Assembly: GCA_964499575.1 (NCBI GenBank)
Contig: CAZCLK010000004.1
Location: 1 to 64,000, forward strand
DNA length: 64,000 bases
Source of the DNA: JAAYCT01 sp964499575
GTDB lineage: Bacteria; Bacillota; Clostridia; Saccharofermentanales; Saccharofermentanaceae
Direction of reading: 5' to 3'
Within the stretch, counting starts at the first letter, position 1. Each line of letters begins with the position of its first letter. Below the pieces are notes generated by a model. That model ran no database searches. It saw nothing but the letters and a program-made list of their open reading frames with translations, and was not told the DNA's origin. Position numbers and translations under genes: made by a program. Positions 23,922 through 32,993 of the stretch are shown piece after piece.

Positions 23922-25180
23922 AGGTCGGCATTGTCGGAGCGGGACCCGCCGGACTGATGGCCGCGATAGCGGCCGCCGGAAGCGGAGCCCGCGTGACGGT
24001 TTTCGAGAAAAACGTCCTCCCGGGGCGAAAGCTCCTCCTCACGGGAAACGGGCGCTGCAACCTGACAAACCGCCTTCCGGTCGAAGATTATCCGAACCGG
24101 TATTTCGGGAACGGCAAGTTTTTAATCAAAGCGCTCTACGCCTTCGGACCGGAGGATACGGAGCGCTTTTTCGAGGAGGCGGGCGTGCGGCTGATCGAGG
24201 AAGCCGGAGGGCGCGTTTTTCCCGCGAGCGGACGCGCTTCGGATATCCTTCTGGCTCTTACGGAGCGGGCCTCCCGGCTTAAAGTCCGCGTGATCGGGAC
24301 CGAAGCGGTCCTCGATATCAGAAGAAACCGCGCCGGACATATCTCGAAAATCATCACGTCAGACGACATTCATGAAATCGACGCCTGCGTTCTTTCTGCG
24401 GGCGGCAGCGCCTATCCGACGACAGGCTCGTCCGGGGACGGAGCGGTCATCGCGTCCCGCCTCGGGCATACGGTTGTTCCGCTCAGACCGTCTCTGGCAC
24501 CGGTCGACATCGTCCCGGAGGAACTTCCGAAGATTCCCGGGGTCTCGCTGAGCGGCGTTCGCGTGTCCGTCGTATCCGGCGGGGCGGTCCTTGCGAAAAG
24601 GACGGGGGATATCCTTTATACCCATTACGGCTTGTCCGGCCCGGCGGTGCTTGCCCTGGCGCGTTATCTCCCGACGGAACCGGCCGGATATGACGGGAAT
24701 ATCCGGGTTGAGCTTGATCTGTGGCCCGATGCGGCGGGGGAAGACACGGGCGGGAAGTGGATGCGTCTTCTTTCCGAAAACCCGAATACAAAGGTATTTC
24801 AGGCGCTTCGCGCCCGCTTCCCAACAGCGGTCGTTGAACATCTTTTCGAGCGGGCGGGCGTTTCGCCGGAAGTGTATTGCCGCGACCTGAAAAAAGAGGA
24901 CCGGAAAGAACTCCTGCGCAATATTCGATGCCTGTCTTATCGCGTCGCGCGGCCGCCGCTTTTTTCGACAGCGATGGTGACCGCCGGCGGTGTGTCCCTT
25001 CGGGAGGTTGATCCCAAAACGATGCGGTCGCGGATTGCGGACGGGTTGTTCTTTGCCGGCGAGGTGCTCGATATCGACGGGGAAACCGGAGGCTTCAATT
25101 TGCAGGCGGCGTTCTCGACCGGCTACCTCGCGGGAATATCGGCTGCGTATTCGGCAAAAACAGCGGCGGAATCTGAGTGA
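23918..25180 (+). CDS. HI0933/YhiN family flavoprotein (BaiN-like)
   Basis: FAD-dependent oxidoreductase of 420 residues. N-terminal dinucleotide motif 'GIVGAGPAGLMAAIAAAGSG', then 'GRKLLLTGNGRCNLTN' and 'EAGGRVFPASGRASD', and near the C-terminus 'GLFFAGEVLDIDGETGGFNLQ', all hallmarks of the HI0933-like family. A member in Clostridium scindens (BaiN) reduces bile acid intermediates, but most members have no assigned substrate, so I do not assign one. It starts inside the ddl stop codon (ATGA at 23918). Confidence 0.88.
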   Translation: MKVGIVGAGPAGLMAAIAAAGSGARVTVFEKNVLPGRKLLLTGNGRCNLTNRLPVEDYPNRYFGNGKFLIKALYAFGPEDTERFFEEAGVRLIEEAGGRVFPASGRASDILLALTERASRLKVRVIGTEAVLDIRRNRAGHISKIITSDDIHEIDACVLSAGGSAYPTTGSSGDGAVIASRLGHTVVPLRPSLAPVDIVPEELPKIPGVSLSGVRVSVVSGGAVLAKRTGDILYTHYGLSGPAVLALARYLPTEPAGYDGNIRVELDLWPDAAGEDTGGKWMRLLSENPNTKVFQALRARFPTAVVEHLFERAGVSPEVYCRDLKKEDRKELLRNIRCLSYRVARPPLFSTAMVTAGGVSLREVDPKTMRSRIADGLFFAGEVLDIDGETGGFNLQAAFSTGYLAGISAAYSAKTAAESE

Positions 25181-25211
25181 ACACGCCGTTCGCGGATAAC
25201 GGGGGGCGGAA

Positions 25212-26729
25212 GTGAGAGAACTGATTCAGTCGAATGCGGATCCGGAAATGCTTTTCCGCCGGATCAGACATCTGCCGGGCGCGATATTCTTCGACAGTTC
25301 CCAAAACGGAGGTGCGCTCGGAAAATACTCCATTCTTCTATTTGATCCTTTTGCCGAACTGACGGTGATCGGAAACTGCGTTCGTTTCAGGCGGTACACC
25401 CCTTTTGCTTCGGAATTATCGGGCGAGGATCGGAGAATCAAACGCTTCCCGTTTGAACGGGATGCGTTCGAGATCGAAGCGGACCCGTTCGACGTTATGA
25501 AGGATATGCTTGAATTCTTCCGTGTGCCGGACGTCGACTCTGCGGAAACAGAGGACCGCGAGAAAGACGAACCGGCGTCCTCGCAAAAAGCGTTTCCCTG
25601 TGAGAATGGTTGTGCCGCGGGTTATTTTTCCTATGATCTCGGATTTTCGATCGAAAAGATCCGGGAACGGGCGCGTAAAGATATCGACATCCCGACCGTC
25701 ACGCTCGGACTTTTCGATACGGTTGTCGTTACGGACCATTCAGAAGGAAATACGTATCTGTGCATCGCCGATTGCCCGAACGGCCGGGCGGGTGCCTTCG
25801 ATCCGGACCGGATCGCCGGGATCCGGGCTCTATTTCTCCGGGAAGACGACGAGCCCGATGAGCAAAAGCCTGATTTCAGGTGCGGACCGCCGGAATCCGG
25901 ATTTTCCGAGGAAGAATTCCGAGCGGCGGTAATCAAAGCGAAGGAGTACATCCGCGACGGGGATATCTACCAGGTCAACCTTTCCCAGCGCTTCGAAGGG
26001 CACTTTTCCGGAGATCCGTATCAAGCGTTCCGGGTTCTTCGAAACAAGTGTCCGGCGCCTTTTTCCGCGTACATGTCCCTGGGTTCGCTTCAAATCCTCT
26101 CAAGTTCTCCCGAGCGGTTTTTCGAATCCGACGGACACGTCATTCGAACGCGCCCGATCAAAGGGACCCGTCCCCGGGGACAATCCCCGGATGAAGATCG
26201 TATGTTGCTTCTTGAACTCGAGGAGAGCCAGAAGGATCGCGCGGAACTGATGATGATCGTCGATCTTCTGCGAAACGATCTCGGACGGGTTTGCCGGCTG
26301 GGCTCCGTGCGCGTCGAGACACTTTTCGAAACGGAGTCCTACGCGAATGTCTTTCATCGGGTCGCGACGATTCGCGGGGAGTGTACGGAGGGCGTGAACG
26401 CGGCCGATATCCTGCGCGCCGTTTTTCCCGGGGGATCGATCACCGGTGCGCCGAAAATTCGCGCGATGGAAATCATTGAGGAGCTGGAACCGGTGAAGCG
26501 GGGAATCTATACCGGATCGCTGGGGTATATCGGATTCGACGGCAGAACGGATCTGAACATCGCAATCCGGACACTTGTCTGCTATTGCGATCGGCTATAT
26601 TATCAAGTCGGGGGAGGAATCGTATGGGAGTCCGACCCGAAGGATGAATACGAGGAAACGATGCATAAAGGCAGATCGATCCGGGAAACTCTGCAGAAAT
26701 TTTACGGCGATTCGCAAGGGAGGTTTTGA
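25212..26729 (+). CDS. pabB: Aminodeoxychorismate synthase component I
   Basis: Converts chorismate and ammonia to 4-amino-4-deoxychorismate for folate. Length is 505 residues from a GTG start preceded by GGGGCGG. Chorismate-binding motifs are clear: 'DIYQVNLSQRFEG', 'PIKGTRPRG', 'MIVDLLRNDLGRV' and 'GGSITGAPKIRAMEIIEELEP'. These are shared with anthranilate synthase TrpE, but the next gene is a PabC-type aminotransferase, which favours PabB. No PabA glutaminase gene is in the window. Confidence 0.9.
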   Translation: MRELIQSNADPEMLFRRIRHLPGAIFFDSSQNGGALGKYSILLFDPFAELTVIGNCVRFRRYTPFASELSGEDRRIKRFPFERDAFEIEADPFDVMKDMLEFFRVPDVDSAETEDREKDEPASSQKAFPCENGCAAGYFSYDLGFSIEKIRERARKDIDIPTVTLGLFDTVVVTDHSEGNTYLCIADCPNGRAGAFDPDRIAGIRALFLREDDEPDEQKPDFRCGPPESGFSEEEFRAAVIKAKEYIRDGDIYQVNLSQRFEGHFSGDPYQAFRVLRNKCPAPFSAYMSLGSLQILSSSPERFFESDGHVIRTRPIKGTRPRGQSPDEDRMLLLELEESQKDRAELMMIVDLLRNDLGRVCRLGSVRVETLFETESYANVFHRVATIRGECTEGVNAADILRAVFPGGSITGAPKIRAMEIIEELEPVKRGIYTGSLGYIGFDGRTDLNIAIRTLVCYCDRLYYQVGGGIVWESDPKDEYEETMHKGRSIRETLQKFYGDSQGRF

Positions 26730-27562
26730 TGGAACCGGACCGACTGGAAAATCATATCCGTTTCGGCGATCCGGCTGTCCCGTCGAACACAGACGTATTT
26801 GAAACGTTTCTGGTGATGGAGAACGGCACGGTTTTTATGCTCGATGAGCATTTGGAGCGCATGAAAAGATCCGTTACCGAACTGGAACTCGGAGAAGCGC
26901 CGGACATCGACCGGTTGGGCGGAGAGATTCTGGAACTGGCCGATAAGGACGAATTCAGAAATCGCGTCCTTCGTCTCGAGTATTCTTCCGATCCCGAGGG
27001 ACATCCGAACCTATCCGTCCATGTCCGGGAAAAATCGGAGATTGCGTGTTCCGACCGCCCGCTCCGCCTGATCATCCCGGAAGCCGGAAGAAATCCGAAA
27101 AGCCTTATCGTGTCGCATAAAACGGGTAATTATCTGGAGAACCGCATCTCTCTGAAAAGGGCCGTGAAAAGAGGGTTCGACGACGCTTTGTTCCTGAATG
27201 TCGACCGGCTGATCGCCGAAACGACATCGGGCAATATTTTCATCGTTCGGGATCAGACTCTGATCACTCCGAACGAGGAAAGCGGCATTCTTCCGGGCAT
27301 CGTGCGATCCTGGGTTATCGAAAACGCCCGGCGCATGGGGATCGTCGTTTTGGTGATGCCCTGCGATGTCGAAGAACTTCGGGACGCGGAGGAAGTTTTC
27401 GTGACCAATTCAGTGATCGGGATCCGGTCGGTATCCGAAATCGTCGACGACGACACGATTCTTTTTTCTCTAAAGGGAGCGACACCGATGACCGACCGGA
27501 TCCTCGGAGCCTATCGCGATGCTTTATCCGGCCTGTCCGCCCCCAAAAGCCCGCCGCGGTAA
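26729..27562 (+). CDS. pabC: Aminodeoxychorismate lyase / class IV aminotransferase
   Basis: PLP enzyme of 277 residues. Class IV landmarks: 'HKTGNYLENRISLKRA' with the PLP lysine, then 'RGFDDALFLNVDRLIAETTSGNIFIV' and 'VFVTNSVIGIRSV'. Within this fold are D-amino acid and branched-chain aminotransferases as well as 4-amino-4-deoxychorismate lyase; adjacency to pabB makes lyase the best call. Its ATG overlaps the pabB stop (TGATG at 26727-26731), with AAGGGAGG upstream, so they are coupled and provide p-aminobenzoate. Confidence 0.87.
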   Translation: MEPDRLENHIRFGDPAVPSNTDVFETFLVMENGTVFMLDEHLERMKRSVTELELGEAPDIDRLGGEILELADKDEFRNRVLRLEYSSDPEGHPNLSVHVREKSEIACSDRPLRLIIPEAGRNPKSLIVSHKTGNYLENRISLKRAVKRGFDDALFLNVDRLIAETTSGNIFIVRDQTLITPNEESGILPGIVRSWVIENARRMGIVVLVMPCDVEELRDAEEVFVTNSVIGIRSVSEIVDDDTILFSLKGATPMTDRILGAYRDALSGLSAPKSPPR

Positions 27563-27708
27563 TAAGTTTTCGCGAATCGCAGTACGCTGGAATCGCGGAA
27601 TGCCCGGGGATACCGCGGCCCGATTTCGTTTTATTTGTCTCATTGATATGGACTCTTCCGATTTTTTTCGGGTATACTGAAATGCAGTGATCTCGGGAGG
27701 TGGAACCG

Positions 27709-28188
27709 ATGAAAAGGCAGGATTATATTTCTTGGGACGAATATTTTATGGGCATTGCCCTTCTTTCCGCGCGCCGCAGTAAGGACCCGGGGACGCAGGT
27801 CGGCGCCTGCATCATCAGCTCGGACAAGCGGATCCTGACGATGGGGTATAACGGAATGCCGATCGGATGTTCGGACGACGAGTTCCCGTGGGAACGCGAG
27901 GGGAGTCCGCTGGACACGAAATACCTCTACGTTTGCCACGCCGAAATGAACGCGATCCTCAACAGCGGAACGTCCGATCTTCGCGGGAGCGTTGTATACA
28001 CCACACTTTTTCCCTGCGCCGAGTGCACCAAGGCTTTGATCCAGAAGGGCATTTCGGAGGTGTGCTACTTGTCCGACAAATACGCGACCGATGACCTTTT
28101 CGTCGCCGCCCGCCGGATGATGGACGCCGCGGGAGTCCGATACCGGCCGTATACACCGTCCGGAAGAGAGATCACGATCAATGTCTGA
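27709..28188 (+). CDS. Deoxycytidylate (dCMP) deaminase family protein
   Basis: Zinc deaminase of 159 residues that would convert dCMP to dUMP for thymidylate synthesis. The zinc motifs 'CHAEMNAI' and 'PCAECTKALI' and the opening 'WDEYFMGIALLSARRSKDPGTQVGA' are characteristic of dCMP deaminase/ComEB proteins. The ATG at 27709 is 8 bases after GGGAGG. TATACT at 27674-27679 may be its -10. It stands between the folate genes and an ABC operon without obvious linkage. Confidence 0.9.
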   Translation: MKRQDYISWDEYFMGIALLSARRSKDPGTQVGACIISSDKRILTMGYNGMPIGCSDDEFPWEREGSPLDTKYLYVCHAEMNAILNSGTSDLRGSVVYTTLFPCAECTKALIQKGISEVCYLSDKYATDDLFVAARRMMDAAGVRYRPYTPSGREITINV

Positions 28189-28239
28189 CGCTGATGCCCC
28201 GGATCATCCCTTATCATTTCAGTTGGAGGTAATCAAAGA

Positions 28240-29145
28240 ATGATTCTTTCGGTCAAGGAGTTGAGTAAGACCTACGGGACCAAGAAGGCGGTCGACTCGA
28301 TCAGTTTCGAGTTGGACAAGCCGGGGGTTTTCGGCTTGATCGGCACGAACGGAGCCGGAAAAACGACGACGATCCGCATGATGCTCGGCATCATCGAAAA
28401 GGACTTTGGAACAGCCCGATGGAACGGCAAATCGATATCCAGAGAGACCATGAGCTTCGGCTACATGCCGGAAGAGCGGGGAATCTATACCAAGACAAAG
28501 GTCCTGGATCAACTGGTCTACTTCGCGCAATTGCGCGGTATGAGCCACGCTGATGCCAGCAAAGCAGCGCTCGTTTGGATGGAGCGCCTGGGCGTCTCCG
28601 AGTATAAGGACATGATCGCCGAGAAGGTCTCCAAGGGCAACCAGCAGAAAATCCAACTGTTGGCAGCCCTGATCCACAACCCGGATCTGATCGTTCTCGA
28701 CGAGCCCTTCAGCGGCCTTGACCCGGTAAATACCGAGCTCATCCGAAAGCTCATTACGGAACTTGTGCTTGAAGGCAAGTACATCGTGATGAGCAGTCAT
28801 CAGATGTCCACGGTCGAGGAATTCTGCGAGGACCTCGTAATGCTTCATAACGGCGAGACGATTTTGAGCGGAAACCTGAAGAGGATTAAGGCCGGGTATG
28901 GCCATACCAATCTCGTCGTCCGGACGGAAGGAGACATCGTTCCTTTTGCGCTCGAAACCGGACTGAAATTGTTGGCGCGGCATGCGGACGAGACAGAGTT
29001 TAAGATCGAAGGCGACGATATGGCGGAGGCTTTTCTGAAAAGGATCATCGCCGCGGGTCAATACCCGGTCAAGTACGAGATCCGCGAGCCGTCGCTCCAT
29101 GAAATATTCCTTGAAAAAGCCTCAATGACGGAGGTGCAGGCATGA
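28240..29145 (+). CDS. ABC exporter ATP-binding protein (NatA-like)
   Basis: ATPase of 301 residues. Walker A 'GTNGAGKT' near residue 36, signature 'VSKGNQQK' and Walker B 'LIVLDEPFSGLDP' are intact, and a C-terminal ~90-residue extension follows, as in NatA and related drug or sodium exporters. It overlaps the permease gene as ATGA (29142-29145). Substrate unknown; NatAB sodium export is one option. Confidence 0.88.
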   Translation: MILSVKELSKTYGTKKAVDSISFELDKPGVFGLIGTNGAGKTTTIRMMLGIIEKDFGTARWNGKSISRETMSFGYMPEERGIYTKTKVLDQLVYFAQLRGMSHADASKAALVWMERLGVSEYKDMIAEKVSKGNQQKIQLLAALIHNPDLIVLDEPFSGLDPVNTELIRKLITELVLEGKYIVMSSHQMSTVEEFCEDLVMLHNGETILSGNLKRIKAGYGHTNLVVRTEGDIVPFALETGLKLLARHADETEFKIEGDDMAEAFLKRIIAAGQYPVKYEIREPSLHEIFLEKASMTEVQA

Positions 29146-30371
29146 AACAGATATTTACGGTTTTTCGATTCACCTTTACGGAAGCGGCCAGAAAAAAGTC
29201 ATTCATCATCATGACGTGCGTTTTTTTGGTGTTAATCCTCGTTTTGTGCATGCTTCCGATGTTTACCAAACAGATCGCATCGGCGGTCACGAGCGATCAG
29301 AGCAAAACCTGCTATCTCCTGATCGACAGCGAACGGATCCCGGGCGCCAGGGAGGCGCTTCAGGCTATGTATCCCAACACAAATTTCCTCGACGGGCAGA
29401 AAGACCTCACGGGAAAGTACCGGGATGAAATCCGGGTCGACGGCGATGTCGCGATGATCGAGATTTTCGAGACGGCCGGGATACCGCAAATACGCGTCAC
29501 GACAAAGAATTTCATGTCCTTCCTGGAAGCCGGAGCGGTGGCGGAGGGGCTCAGCCCGATCTATATCCGCGAAGCGATGCGCGAAGAGGGCGTGTCGGAC
29601 GAGTTGATTGATTTGTCGCAGACGATACTCCCCTATGAGGTCAGTATCGCGGGCAATATGGACATCAGCGGGTACATCCTCGGAATCGCGCTCCTGATGA
29701 TCATGTTTTTTGCGATCTACTTCTACGGGTACGGAGTATCGATGTCGATCGCGAACGAAAAGGCTTCGCGGGTCATGGAGACATTGATCGTGTCCGCCAA
29801 GCCCTCGCACATCCTGATCGGAAAATGCATGGGCATGGGCGTTCTCGGCCTGGTCCAGCTCTCGTCCTTCCTGATCGCGGGCGCCGTCGGTTATCAGTTG
29901 TTCGTACCGAAGGATTTTACTCTGGCGGGCATGCCGCTTTCACTTTCGGCGTTCACCTGGTCTTCGGGGATTCTTGTTCTGCTGTATTTCATCCTCGGCT
30001 ACTCGCTTTATGCCGTGATGAATGCAGTCTGCGGCGCGCTCGTCGACAAGATCGAGGATTTGCAGTCGGCGATGATGCCGGTCATGTTCATATCGATGAT
30101 CTCCTTTTATGTCGGTTACTTCGTGGCGATTTTGGATCCCGGCGGACTACTATCCAAAATTGCCGTTTATGTGCCGTTTACCTCGCCGTTTGTCGTGCCC
30201 TTTAAACTCCTGAATTCGGATATTTCGGCGGGGGACATCGCCATATCGGTTGTAATCCTCATCGCCGCCGTTATCGTCGTCGCATGGTTTTCGGCGCGCC
30301 TTTACACCGCTTCCGTCCTCCGTTACGGAAAAAAACTCAAGATCGGGGAACTTTTCCGGGCCAAGAGTTGA
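29142..30371 (+). CDS. ABC-2 type exporter permease (NatB-like)
   Basis: Membrane protein of 409 residues: a first transmembrane helix near 20-42, a large outside domain to about residue 175, then five more helices. The cytoplasmic 'NEKASRVMETLIVSAKPSHILIGK' following helix 2 is the standard ABC-2 permease motif that contacts the ATPase. Coupled to the ATPase gene by a 4-base overlap. It forms the membrane half of the exporter. Confidence 0.88.
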   Translation: MKQIFTVFRFTFTEAARKKSFIIMTCVFLVLILVLCMLPMFTKQIASAVTSDQSKTCYLLIDSERIPGAREALQAMYPNTNFLDGQKDLTGKYRDEIRVDGDVAMIEIFETAGIPQIRVTTKNFMSFLEAGAVAEGLSPIYIREAMREEGVSDELIDLSQTILPYEVSIAGNMDISGYILGIALLMIMFFAIYFYGYGVSMSIANEKASRVMETLIVSAKPSHILIGKCMGMGVLGLVQLSSFLIAGAVGYQLFVPKDFTLAGMPLSLSAFTWSSGILVLLYFILGYSLYAVMNAVCGALVDKIEDLQSAMMPVMFISMISFYVGYFVAILDPGGLLSKIAVYVPFTSPFVVPFKLLNSDISAGDIAISVVILIAAVIVVAWFSARLYTASVLRYGKKLKIGELFRAKS

Positions 30372-30409
30372 TCCGCTTTTCGAAAAGTTGAGCGACAGAA
30401 TCAGACAAT

Positions 30410-30989
30410 AAGGGGCTGTCTCAAAAGACTTGTAACAGAGTCAAATGAGGCAGTTTTTTTATGTCAAAACAGAAAGGCTGTCGGAAATGTGAATAGAATA
30501 TAATTCTGCCCGGCGGTATTTGGGAGATCCATCCGGATTGCTCCATATTGGGGAGCGCCTCTTCCGCCGGCGCGAAAAGTGCTACTAAACCGGCCTGCGA
30601 AGAGCTTTTAGTAGGATGTTTTCCACGCAAGCTCCTTCCGCCGGCGCTAGTCAACAAAAACCGGACACGATCTTCATCAATTGTGTACTTGCTGAACCAA
30701 TATTTGTGCACGGCTGTTCATCGTGCGGACATCCTTATACTGCCTGGGTGTCATGTAGTTGAGTGTGTATGCGGGGCGCTGTTCGTTGAAGAATCGGATG
30801 TAATCAGCGATCTCCTGCCTCGTGTCTCCGTCTTGCGTCACGCGCAGATCGACAAAGAACTCTGCCTTAAACCATACGTTGATTGCCTCCATCGCTCCGT
30901 TATCGGTAGGTGTTCCGGCCCGGGACATGGAACGTTCGATATCGTTTATGACCGCCGCTCGGTTATTCTTCGTTTTGAGACAGCCCCTT
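30410..30989 (+). mobile_element. Internally deleted IS3-type element with 17-bp terminal inverted repeats
   Basis: AAGGGGCTGTCTCAAAA at 30410-30426 is repeated perfectly in inverted form at 30973-30989, enclosing 580 bp. Inside, on the minus strand, is only the C-terminal part of an IS3-type transposase. The rest holds a short dyad (CTACTAAA/TTTTAGTAG, 30582-30613) and the direct repeat TTCCGCCGGCG twice (about 30566 and 30637). No obvious target duplication flanks it. The element also fills most of the 646-base gap between neighbouring genes. Confidence 0.75.
30677..30989 (-). pseudogene. IS3-family transposase, C-terminal remnant
   Basis: The readable frame runs from the right terminal repeat to a stop at 30677 and encodes about 104 residues, including 'ERSMSRAGTPTDNGAMEA' with the last catalytic Glu of the DDE integrase core, then 'IADYIRFFNEQRPAYTLNYMTP', the standard IS3 OrfB ending. 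The N-terminal two thirds, including the two Asp residues and OrfA, are missing, and an in-frame stop lies at the outer edge of the repeat. It cannot be active alone. Confidence 0.8.
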
Positions 30990-31018
30990 TATATGTGCGG
31001 GTTATTGATTGCCCGGAC

Positions 31019-31846
31019 TTATTGCGGCTCCGCGATGACCGGCATCGACGGTACTGAATCTTCCGTTGCCATCAGGGCTTTGGATTTGATGATCCAAAAG
31101 ATACCGGCGGCGGCAAAAGCCGCAACGACGATTTCGGAGATAAAGACGTTGCCCCATGTCGCGTTGATAAAAACGGCAAGAAAATCAAGCGCTGCATGAA
31201 GCAGGATCGCGAGGCCGAAGTACAAATACTTCCGCTTGCGCACCGCGTACAGCACCAGAAGAGATAATGCGATTTGAATAATCACCGTGAGCACCCGCTC
31301 GATTCCCGCGATAAAAAACAAGGCCGGATCCGTACTCGCGAGCGTTTGGATACCAAAATCCAGGGCCTCGATTTGATCGGGAGGGAGGGACGCCTTCATT
31401 GCTTCCAATTGACCGGCATTCGCCATCATAGCGTACACTAAATTGCTTACATAGGTCAGCGAAACCAAAAGCCAGGATTCGATCCCGCCGTGACCGATTC
31501 CGTAAACAACGCCATGGGACCAGTCGCGTGTTTTCTTGAGGATAAACAAAAAGGCAAGAAGCCGCCCGGTCTCTTCGAAGATCCCGGCCATGAAACCGCC
31601 GTAAATCCCCATGAGAAAAGGAGATGCCTTTACGGTCTCGGCGATCGGCGAGCTCGGGCCGATGACTAAAACATGAACGAGTTGCTCGAGGATCAGCGCA
31701 AATAAGACGAAGATGGCGGCACCGGTCACGAATGCCAATATTCCGGTCTTATATTTACGGATGAAATAGATCGCGAGGATGAGCGGAAAGAGAAAACTCA
31801 AGGCTAACGAAAAGACCATACCGATGAGGGAAGATGTGCTGATCAT
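31019..31846 (-). CDS. YhfC family putative intramembrane metalloprotease
   Basis: Polytopic membrane protein of 275 residues with about seven to eight hydrophobic helices. It carries 'GIFEETGRLLAFLF' and 'GIGHGGIESWLL', the Glu-Glu and His motifs of the YhfC group, distantly related to CPBP proteases. I start at the ATG at 31846, 7 bases after AAGGAG; a TTG six bases upstream is also in frame. The IS remnant lies 29 bases past its stop. Substrate unknown. Confidence 0.75.
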   Translation of the reverse strand: MISTSSLIGMVFSLALSFLFPLILAIYFIRKYKTGILAFVTGAAIFVLFALILEQLVHVLVIGPSSPIAETVKASPFLMGIYGGFMAGIFEETGRLLAFLFILKKTRDWSHGVVYGIGHGGIESWLLVSLTYVSNLVYAMMANAGQLEAMKASLPPDQIEALDFGIQTLASTDPALFFIAGIERVLTVIIQIALSLLVLYAVRKRKYLYFGLAILLHAALDFLAVFINATWGNVFISEIVVAAFAAAGIFWIIKSKALMATEDSVPSMPVIAEPQ

Positions 31847-31997
31847 GGTCAATCTCCTTTTCCGGATGTTATGTACGAATTATCCTTTGCGGAACGGATA
31901 AACATAGACATTATACTCGGTTTTTACCGGGACGGCACGGGAGGAAAGGCTTTTCGGGAATGGATAGAAAAAAACCGGATGTATTTTAAAAATAGTA

Positions 31998-32026
31998 TTG
32001 ACACACGTGCGGTACCGCACTATAAT
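31998..32026 (+). promoter_or_regulatory. Consensus promoter with embedded palindromic PadR operator
   Basis: Perfect TTGACA (31998-32003) and TATAAT (32021-32026) are 17 bases apart. The spacer contains the perfect 14-bp palindrome GTGCGGTACCGCAC (32007-32020). A repressor bound there would exclude RNA polymerase, fitting PadR autoregulation. Confidence 0.82.
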
Positions 32027-32064
32027 CACTACCATAAAAGCAACACTAGTAAGGAGGACACACC

Positions 32065-32382
32065 ATGAATGTACAATTTAAAAAAGGCGTTCTTGATCTT
32101 TGTGTTCTTTCCATGCTGAAGGATAGTGACCAGTACGGGTACGAACTGGCCAATACACTTTCCGCGTTGATTCAGATTTCCGACGGGACGGTTTATCCCA
32201 TCCTTCGAAAACTGGCGACGGACGGCATGGTTACGACATATCTTCAAGAATCCCAGAGCGGACCGCCGAGAAAGTATTACAAACTGACCGGGCTCGGCAG
32301 AAAAACTTTAACGGCACTTTTGGAGGAGTGGTTGACGTTTACCCGGAGCGTCAATCAGATCGTGGGGGGTGATGGCAAATGA
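32065..32382 (+). CDS. PadR family transcriptional regulator
   Basis: Small winged-helix repressor of 105 residues: 'KGVLDLCVLSMLKDSDQYGYEL', 'ISDGTVYPILRKLATDGMV', 'GPPRKYYKLTGLGRK', the PadR-s1 type without a long C-terminal coil. It is the first gene of an operon with a HAAS-domain protein whose start overlaps its stop (ATGA, 32379-32382). This pairing is common in Bacillota and usually controls membrane-stress genes. The palindrome at 32007-32020 is its likely operator. Confidence 0.92.
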   Translation: MNVQFKKGVLDLCVLSMLKDSDQYGYELANTLSALIQISDGTVYPILRKLATDGMVTTYLQESQSGPPRKYYKLTGLGRKTLTALLEEWLTFTRSVNQIVGGDGK

Positions 32383-32972
32383 CCAGAGAAGAGTATATCG
32401 CCGCGCTCAAGCGTGAACTGGGAGTGCTCGGAGATGCCGAGGTCAGTGAGATCTGCTCCGATTTCGAGGAACACTTCGCCGTCGGTCTTTCCCAAGGCAA
32501 AACCGAACACGAGATCTCCGCGGAGCTGGGGGACCCCCGAAGCGTCGCAGAAACCTACCTGAGCGATAACATCGAGCAGGCTTCCGGATACCGGGCAACG
32601 GCACGGAATACAGCGGCGGTCACGCAAGCGGTCTCTTCGAATCCGAACGTCGCGAAAGACCTGACCGGTCCGAGACTTTTTGTTATCCTGTTCAATGTTT
32701 TCGTGATGATCTGGGTGGCGATTTCGATCTACTCCGCGATCCTTTCTTTCTGGGCGGCCTCGATCGGAATACTCGTCGCTGCGGGCGGGATTTTTGTGGC
32801 CATTCCGCTTGCTCCGTCCGGCGCCGTTTTGGGTGTCGTTTTTACAGCGATCGGCTTGATTTTCCTGGCTGTATTTATCGGGATACTTTCTTTCTTCATA
32901 ACGAAACTTGCGGTGATCGCCACCAAAGAGTACGTGAAGTGGAACAAGAAGATCTACAATGAAGGCTTTTAG
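32379..32972 (+). CDS. HAAS/DUF1700 domain membrane protein
   Basis: Protein of 197 residues. The N-terminal ~75 residues, 'EYIAALKRELGVLGDAEVSEICSDFEEHF' and 'ISAELGDPRSVAETYL', form the HAAS helical domain that often sits beside PadR regulators. Three to four transmembrane helices follow (about 96-120, 123-145, 150-180). It is thought to act as a cofactor or signal partner of the PadR regulator; that is inferred from family context. Confidence 0.85.
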   Translation: MTREEYIAALKRELGVLGDAEVSEICSDFEEHFAVGLSQGKTEHEISAELGDPRSVAETYLSDNIEQASGYRATARNTAAVTQAVSSNPNVAKDLTGPRLFVILFNVFVMIWVAISIYSAILSFWAASIGILVAAGGIFVAIPLAPSGAVLGVVFTAIGLIFLAVFIGILSFFITKLAVIATKEYVKWNKKIYNEGF

Positions 32973-32993
32973 TGAAGAAACGGAGGTGAAAAT

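Noticed and set aside
30548..31057. 169-codon plus-strand ORF through the IS remnant
   Set aside because: It is antisense to the recognisable transposase fragment and crosses the terminal repeat.
31871..32068. 65-codon plus-strand ORF before padR
   Set aside because: It runs through the consensus promoter and operator of padR, so it is not a plausible gene.
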